Both the position numbers and the translations under genes were made by a program. DNA of 8,644 nt, taken from an uncultured Actinomycetes bacterium (GTDB lineage: Bacteria; Actinomycetota; Actinomycetes; S36-B12). Positions within the stretch are counted from its first letter, which is position 1. Each line of letters starts with the position of its first letter. The notes beneath the pieces were generated by a model. It was not told the origin of the DNA. It saw only the letters and a list, made by a program, of their open reading frames with translations, and did no database searches. Where the stretch lies: assembly GCA_903848435.1 (NCBI GenBank), contig CAINGG010000027.1, positions 1 through 8,644 of the forward strand. The letters run 5' to 3'. Shown here in pieces: positions 4,990 to 8,644 of this stretch.

Positions 4990-6575
4990 AGCGTCAGGTC
5001 GACGGAGCCCCCGGTGTGGGCGCCGATCTCCTTGACGATGGCGTCCATCGCGGCGGCCGGCACCGCGTCATCGACCGTGAGCACGCTGAGCGCATCACCG
5101 CCCACGCGCTGACGGCTCACCTGCATGCCGCCGATATTGACCTGGTTGTCACCGAGGATGCGTCCGACCGTCGCGACGACTCCCGGCCGGTCGTGATAGC
5201 GCAGGAAGACCATGTGCTCGCTGATGGGCACGTCGACGTCGAACTCATCGACCTCGACGACCTCCGCGATGTTGCGCTTGCCCGTCACGGTGCCGGCGAC
5301 CGACACCACTGAGCCGTCGTTGCGGGTGAGCCGCACGCGCACGAGGTTGCGGTGGTCGCCGCCGTCGAGATCGGTAGTGAGCGCTACCTCGACCCCGCGC
5401 TGCTGCGCGAGGACAGGGGCGTTGACGTAGGAGACGGGGTCGTGGACGAGACCCTGCATGACACCCTTGAGTGCGGCGAGTTCGAGCACGCGTACGTCGA
5501 GCTCGGCAATCTCGCCGCGCGCCTCGACGTCGACCCGCTGCAGGGCACCGCCCACGAGCCCGGCAGCGATAACTCCGAGTTTCTCGGCGACGGCGACGAG
5601 GGGACGCACGTCTTCGGCGATGATGCCGCCCTGCACGTTGACGGCATCGGGGACGAGTTCGCCGGCCAGCGCCTGCCGCACCGACTTGGCCACGGCGATG
5701 CCGGCCTTCTCCTGGGCCTCGTCGGTCGACGCGCCCAGGTGCGGGGTCGCGACCACGGACTCGAGGGCGAAGAGCGGCGAGTCGGTGCACGGCTCCTTGG
5801 CGTAGACATCGAGACCGGCGCCGGCGACGCGACCTTCGGAAATCGCCGCGAACAGCGCCTGCTCATCGACGATCCCGCCACGTGCGGCATTGATGACGTA
5901 GACGCTCGGCTTGACCAGGCGCAACTGCTCCTCGCCGATAAGCCCGGCCGTTTCGGCGGTCTTGGGGAGGTGGACGGTAATGAAGTCAGACTCGCGTAGG
6001 AGGTCGTCGAGAGGCATCATGCGCACGCCGTATTGCGCGGCGCGAGCCGGCTGGACGTAGGGGTCGTAGGCGATGAGCTTGACGCCGAATGCGGCCAGGC
6101 GCTGGGCGACCAGGACGCCGATGCGGCCGAGGCCGACGATGCCCACGGTCTTCTCCGACAGCTCGACGCCGTTGTACTTCGAGCGCTTCCACTCGCCGTT
6201 CTTCAGGGCGATGTTGGCGGGGACGACGTTGCGGGCGACCGACAGCAGCAGGGCGACAGCAAGCTCGGCGGCGCTGACGATGTTAGAGGTGGGCGCGTTG
6301 ACCACCATGACGCCAGCCTGGGTCGCGGCCTTGACGTCGACGTTGTCCAGGCCCACGCCCGCGCGGGCGACCACCTTCAGGCTCTTGCCGGCGGCGATGG
6401 CCTCGGCGTCGACCTGCGTGGCAGATCGCACGAGGAGCGCGTCCGCGTCGCCGATGGCCGCCAGAAGCTCATCGCGGTTGGCGCCGTCGCAGTGGCGGAT
6501 CTCGAAATCCGGGCCCAGGGCCTCGACAGTCGCGGGCGAGAGTTCCTCGGCGATGAGGACGACGGGCTTGGACAC
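4986..6575 (-). CDS. serA: D-3-phosphoglycerate dehydrogenase
   Basis: First step of the phosphorylated serine pathway: NAD-dependent oxidation of 3-phosphoglycerate to 3-phosphohydroxypyruvate. The 529 residues correspond to the long (type I, mycobacterial-like) enzyme. The substrate and NAD-binding catalytic part is about 1-315, with VGLGRIG (147-153), catalytic R232 (NAARGGIVDE), E261 (VYAKEP) and H279 (TPHLGAS). An intervening ASB-type domain follows (about 317-455), then a C-terminal ACT domain (about 456-529, starting HMVFLRYHDRPGVVATVGRIL), the usual serine-binding regulatory module. The start is GTG at 6575, chosen because AAGGTGG lies 4 bases upstream and the first strand (KPVVLIAEEL) follows. 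The stop TAG shares the palindrome CTAG with the leuA stop; no terminator separates these convergent genes. Confidence 0.97.
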   Translation of the reverse strand: MSKPVVLIAEELSPATVEALGPDFEIRHCDGANRDELLAAIGDADALLVRSATQVDAEAIAAGKSLKVVARAGVGLDNVDVKAATQAGVMVVNAPTSNIVSAAELAVALLLSVARNVVPANIALKNGEWKRSKYNGVELSEKTVGIVGLGRIGVLVAQRLAAFGVKLIAYDPYVQPARAAQYGVRMMPLDDLLRESDFITVHLPKTAETAGLIGEEQLRLVKPSVYVINAARGGIVDEQALFAAISEGRVAGAGLDVYAKEPCTDSPLFALESVVATPHLGASTDEAQEKAGIAVAKSVRQALAGELVPDAVNVQGGIIAEDVRPLVAVAEKLGVIAAGLVGGALQRVDVEARGEIAELDVRVLELAALKGVMQGLVHDPVSYVNAPVLAQQRGVEVALTTDLDGGDHRNLVRVRLTRNDGSVVSVAGTVTGKRNIAEVVEVDEFDVDVPISEHMVFLRYHDRPGVVATVGRILGDNQVNIGGMQVSRQRVGGDALSVLTVDDAVPAAAMDAIVKEIGAHTGGSVDLTL

Positions 6576-6622
6576 GGGACCACCTTGGATCGATGCGGCC
6601 CACGGAACGAGCCGGCGCGGCG

Positions 6623-6628
6623 AGTCTA
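6623..6628 (-). promoter_or_regulatory. Candidate -10 box (TAGACT) for serA
   Basis: TAGACT in the 64-base gap between the flavoprotein gene and serA matches TANNNT and would give a leader of about 40 bases that contains the AAGGTGG ribosome-binding site. No clear -35 box or terminator is visible in the gap, so read-through from upstream is also possible. Confidence 0.35.
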
Positions 6629-6639
6629 ACGAGAGGTGC

Positions 6640-7854
6640 TCACACCCGCCCGCGGCGTCGCCAGGCCGTGAACGAGGTCACAGGCCCGTCGTGTGGAGGC
6701 ACGAGCCACGGCCATGGGTAGACGCGCGCGAGGCTGATTCGCTCAGCGCGACGTCGCCACCCGGGCACGGGAGCGAAGGTTGTGGCGACAGGCACGTCAC
6801 GCAACTCGTCGGCGGGATCGCCGATGCGCACGCGCACCTCGCGTCGCTGCGCGAGGTCGGCCAAGCACTCGGCAAGGAAGAGCAGTCGCGTGGACGACAG
6901 ACGCAGTCGCTGAAGGAGCGGTCGATCCCATACGAAGACGACGGGCAGATCGGGATGGGCGCGCATGGCCGGGTCGTCATCGCCGAGGGACTCCGCGGTG
7001 ATCCACACGGCCTGGGGCTCACCACCCGACTCCCCCGCGATGATGTCGGCCCCGGTCGTCGCGGCAAGGTCGGGGTCACGACGCATGCGCTGATCGACGT
7101 AGGGACGCGACTCTGGCGTCTCGTCCGGCGGCCACTGCTGGATGGGGCAGGCGCTCTTGAAGCTGCAGGTATCGCACAGGCCCGGTGCACGCTTCTCCAC
7201 CTGCCAGCGCGAGAAGCCGTAGGGCTTACCGGTGAGGGCACCCACAGTCCACTGCCACCCGATGCGATTGGCTGCGCGCGAGCCATCGAGCAGGTGCCGG
7301 AAGAACGCGTCCTCGCCATCGCGCCAGCCCCAGCCATCACGCACGGTCCACTGGCTCGCCAGCCACATGCGCTGCTGGTTGGTGAGCCACCCCGACTCCA
7401 GCTCGCCGACGGAGAAGTCGACGCATGCCATGCCCTCGGTCCAGCCGGGTTGGCCGTCACTGCGGTCGGGCACCTGGTAGCGCAGGCTGCGTCGCGTCGC
7501 TTCGCCGAGTCGCGCATAGAGGTGTCGCGCGTACTCCTGCCAGAGCAGCTCATCGCGGAACGACGCCACGTCCTTGCTCGGGCCACCGTCGACGTGGTCC
7601 CACACGCGCGGCAGCGTGAGCAGCCCATGGCGGATGTACGGCGAGAGCCGCGAAGCGCCGCGACGATCGGTTGGCCACACCTCATTGCGCCGCTCGGAGT
7701 ATCCACGGACATTGAACGCTTCGAGGGCCCTATCGGCTCGGGTCTGGCCGCCGTGGATCGCGGGCTCGGTGATCGGCTCGCGCACGAGGTCGGCGAGATG
7801 CTGCTGCAGCCACGCAGCCTCCTGGCCGGGCTCGGGCGGCGCGAGCTCAGCCAC
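6640..7854 (-). CDS. Photolyase/cryptochrome-like flavoprotein with permuted domain order
   Basis: 404 residues from GTG 7854. Residues about 37-220 match the FAD-binding helical domain of DNA photolyases: SRLSPYIRHGLLTLPRVW (68-85), FRDELLWQEYARHLYARLG (99-117), SGWLTNQQRMWLASQW (154-169), WRDGEDAFFRHLLDGSRAAN (177-196) and GWQW (199-202). N196, W177 and W200 align with E. coli N378, W359 and W382, with the 23-residue W-W spacing kept. C144 (in GMAC), C227 and C230 (CDTC) and C236 (ACP) resemble the four [4Fe-4S] ligands of PhrB-type enzymes. The C-terminal part (about 282-404) resembles the normally N-terminal alpha/beta antenna domain. The family suggests light-driven DNA repair or signalling; the substrate is unknown. 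The frame is open further upstream, but that part is antisense-like sequence in the DUF2256 gene. The 8-base overlap with that gene supports the chosen start; a GTG at codon 24 is the alternative. Confidence 0.85.
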   Translation of the reverse strand: MAELAPPEPGQEAAWLQQHLADLVREPITEPAIHGGQTRADRALEAFNVRGYSERRNEVWPTDRRGASRLSPYIRHGLLTLPRVWDHVDGGPSKDVASFRDELLWQEYARHLYARLGEATRRSLRYQVPDRSDGQPGWTEGMACVDFSVGELESGWLTNQQRMWLASQWTVRDGWGWRDGEDAFFRHLLDGSRAANRIGWQWTVGALTGKPYGFSRWQVEKRAPGLCDTCSFKSACPIQQWPPDETPESRPYVDQRMRRDPDLAATTGADIIAGESGGEPQAVWITAESLGDDDPAMRAHPDLPVVFVWDRPLLQRLRLSSTRLLFLAECLADLAQRREVRVRIGDPADELRDVPVATTFAPVPGWRRRAERISLARVYPWPWLVPPHDGPVTSFTAWRRRGRV

Positions 7855-8221
7855 GGCGTACGCGCCGGATGCGAATGGGTCCCTTGACGTGACTGGGGTC
7901 GACGACGTGGCCGCCCTGGGTGATCTCGACTTCGTCACGAGCAACGAGGCGCCGCGCCGCCTGCCTCGCTGGCTCCATGAGATCGCGCCATCCCTCGGGA
8001 TCGACCGCGCGGGCCGCCTCGCTGGGGCAGATGGTCGCGCTCGCTGCCCGCGCATCGAGCAGGTCGAGGATCGAGGCCTCGAGTGCCTCATCGGTGGCGG
8101 TGAGCTTGTGGCGTCGACAGGCATCCGAGCAGTACCGCACGGAATCCCAGTTGCGGGCCCATGCCTTGCGCCACTCCATGGTGCGCCCACAGCGGGCGCA
8201 CGCCTTAGGCTCGGGCGTCAC
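7847..8221 (-). CDS. DUF2256 and DUF3253 zinc-ribbon / winged-helix protein
   Basis: 124 residues. Residues 6-38 form a DUF2256-type zinc ribbon with ligands C8, C11 (CARC), C31 and C35 (YCSDAC) and the typical WRKAWARNWDSVRY between them. Residues about 42-118 match DUF3253 (ATICPSEAARAV, WRDLMEPARQAARRLV, VEITQGGHVVDPS, KGPIRIR), which looks like a small winged-helix fold. The biochemical role is unknown. In my knowledge DUF2256 genes often stand beside photolyase/cryptochrome genes. Here the stop overlaps the flavoprotein start by 8 bases (GTGGCTGA), so the two should be made together. The start is GTG 8221 with AGGA about 8 bases upstream; there is no earlier in-frame start nearby. Confidence 0.85.
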   Translation of the reverse strand: MTPEPKACARCGRTMEWRKAWARNWDSVRYCSDACRRHKLTATDEALEASILDLLDARAASATICPSEAARAVDPEGWRDLMEPARQAARRLVARDEVEITQGGHVVDPSHVKGPIRIRRVRRG

Positions 8222-8282
8222 ATGGACATCCTGGCCCGACTGCGCAGATCCGGCATCCGGGATGGGCGCTCACGGGCCAGTC

Positions 8283-8296
8283 GGACATCGGACATC
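8283..8296. repeat. Tandem GGACATC repeat in the leader of the DUF2256 operon
   Basis: GGACATC occurs twice head to tail (8283-8289 and 8290-8296), and a third copy lies at 8224-8230, overlapping the presumed ribosome-binding region of the DUF2256 gene. On the mRNA strand the motif reads GATGTCC. It could be a binding site or chance. Confidence 0.35.
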
Positions 8297-8320
8297 GGGT
8301 GCAACGTTGTTCGGAACGCG

Positions 8321-8356
8321 TTAGGGAGACTTATAGAGGTCGATAAGTGTCCCTAA
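8321..8356. repeat. 14-bp AT-rich imperfect inverted repeat, candidate operator
   Basis: The arms TTAGGGAGACTTAT (8321-8334) and ATAAGTGTCCCTAA (8343-8356) are complementary at 13 of 14 positions around an 8-base spacer. It is AT-rich compared with its surroundings and lies about 100 bases upstream of the DUF2256-flavoprotein operon. On the minus strand TATAAG (8335-8330) inside it could be a -10 box, so it may be the operator/promoter of that operon. No matching known motif is recognised. Confidence 0.5.
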
Positions 8357-8392
8357 GTCGCACAGAACTGCCAAACCTGGCGACCACCCGAC

Positions 8393-8454
8393 GTTGAGTG
8401 GCGGGTTGTGTCGCGCGACACGCCGTGCGAGGGCAGCACAACCCGCCACTCAAC
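8393..8454 (-). terminator. Long hairpin downstream of ilvC (18-bp perfect arms)
   Basis: GTTGAGTGGCGGGTTGTG (8393-8410) and its exact complement (8437-8454) flank a 26-base loop, which itself holds a smaller stem (TCGCGC with GTGCGA). It begins 16 bases after the ilvC stop on the minus strand and lacks a T-tail, fitting an intrinsic terminator of a GC-rich actinobacterium. It separates ilvC from the DUF2256 operon. Confidence 0.75.
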
Positions 8455-8470
8455 ACGGGAACGACGGCGG

Positions 8471-8644
8471 CTAGCGGGCGGCCGTGCCCTCGACGTAGTC
8501 GTCGTCGCCGGAGTCGATCCAGCTCATCAGGCCGCGCAGCTGGCGACCGGTCTGCTCGATCGGGTGCGCCTCGGCCTTGGCACGCAGCGCCTTGAACTCC
8601 GGACCACCGGCCTCCTGGTCGGCCATGAAGCGAGCCGCGAAGGA
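8471..8644 (-). CDS. ilvC: Ketol-acid reductoisomerase, C-terminal end (partial)
   Basis: The last 57 residues and stop codon of ketol-acid reductoisomerase (acetohydroxy acid isomeroreductase), the NADPH- and magnesium-dependent second common step of valine, leucine and isoleucine synthesis. Recognised from FAARFMADQEAGGPEFKALR, HPIEQTGRQLRGLMSWI (about 27-43 of the fragment) and a short acidic tail ending EGTAAR, as in actinobacterial class I enzymes of about 340 residues. The rest of the gene lies beyond the window. A strong hairpin follows the stop. Confidence 0.93.
   Translation of the reverse strand, partial: SFAARFMADQEAGGPEFKALRAKAEAHPIEQTGRQLRGLMSWIDSGDDDYVEGTAAR

Noticed and set aside
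6073..7887. Long plus-strand open frame (604 codons) across serA and the flavoprotein gene
   Set aside because: It spans two well-supported minus-strand genes and their intergenic region; an antisense artefact of GC-rich DNA.
7855..8190. N-terminal extension of the flavoprotein frame by about 112 codons
   Set aside because: This stretch codes for the DUF2256/DUF3253 protein in another frame, and the extension is Arg/Ser/Pro-rich without homology. The start at 7854 gives the normal 8-base overlap.
8309..8317. GTTCGGAAC palindrome as an SOS (LexA) box for the photolyase operon
   Set aside because: Actinobacterial LexA sites have GAAC and GTTC half-sites in the opposite order around 4 bases; this has them inverted around 1 base.
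7574..8356. Plus-strand open frame (260 codons) opposite the flavoprotein/DUF2256 junction
   Set aside because: It is antisense to two recognisable proteins and has no domain signature.
1..8644. CRISPR arrays, tRNA/rRNA genes, insertion sequences or prophage genes
   Set aside because: No regularly spaced repeats, no tRNA-like cloverleaf and no transposase or phage proteins were seen on either strand.

Overview
The window is GC-rich, densely packed chromosomal DNA. Codon use, the gene set (ilvC, serA, leuB, ilvE, and a two-domain leuA carrying its own leucine leader peptide), TANNNT -10 boxes without clear -35 boxes, and several apparently leaderless starts all point to a high-GC actinobacterium. 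I cannot fix the genus from sequence alone.

Layout, left to right. Minus strand, 1-1766: the N-terminal part of ilvE (cut by the window edge), a perfect 15-bp hairpin, then leuB. Minus strand, 1797-2370: an overlapping two-gene unit that looks like a toxin-antitoxin pair (a small basic protein followed by a ribbon-helix-helix protein). Minus strand, 2380-2967: a small secreted protein of unknown function. From 2968 to 3240 lies a divergent control region. Its right half is the leuA leader: an extended -10 box placed so that transcription should begin at the ATG of a 14-residue peptide with three consecutive leucine codons, followed by mutually exclusive hairpins. Plus strand, 3241-4989: leuA. 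Minus strand, 4986-6575: serA, whose stop codon overlaps that of leuA. Minus strand, 6640-8221: a DUF2256/DUF3253 zinc-ribbon protein overlapping a photolyase/cryptochrome-like flavoprotein. From 8222 to 8470: an intergenic region with an AT-rich imperfect inverted repeat and an 18-bp perfect hairpin. Minus strand, 8471-8644: the C-terminal end of ilvC.

How it works together: ilvC, leuA, leuB and ilvE are steps of valine, leucine and isoleucine synthesis, and serA commits 3-phosphoglycerate to serine. The core is an amino-acid biosynthesis cluster into which a light/DNA-repair type pair, a toxin-antitoxin-like pair and a secreted-protein gene are interspersed. leuA is on the opposite strand and has its own leucine-sensing leader.

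The most unusual element is the flavoprotein at 6640-7854. Its FAD-binding helical domain comes first and an alpha/beta domain resembling the usual N-terminal antenna domain comes last, so it appears circularly permuted. It also carries four cysteines placed like the [4Fe-4S] ligands of PhrB/CryB-type bacterial photolyases, and it is translationally linked to a DUF2256 protein.
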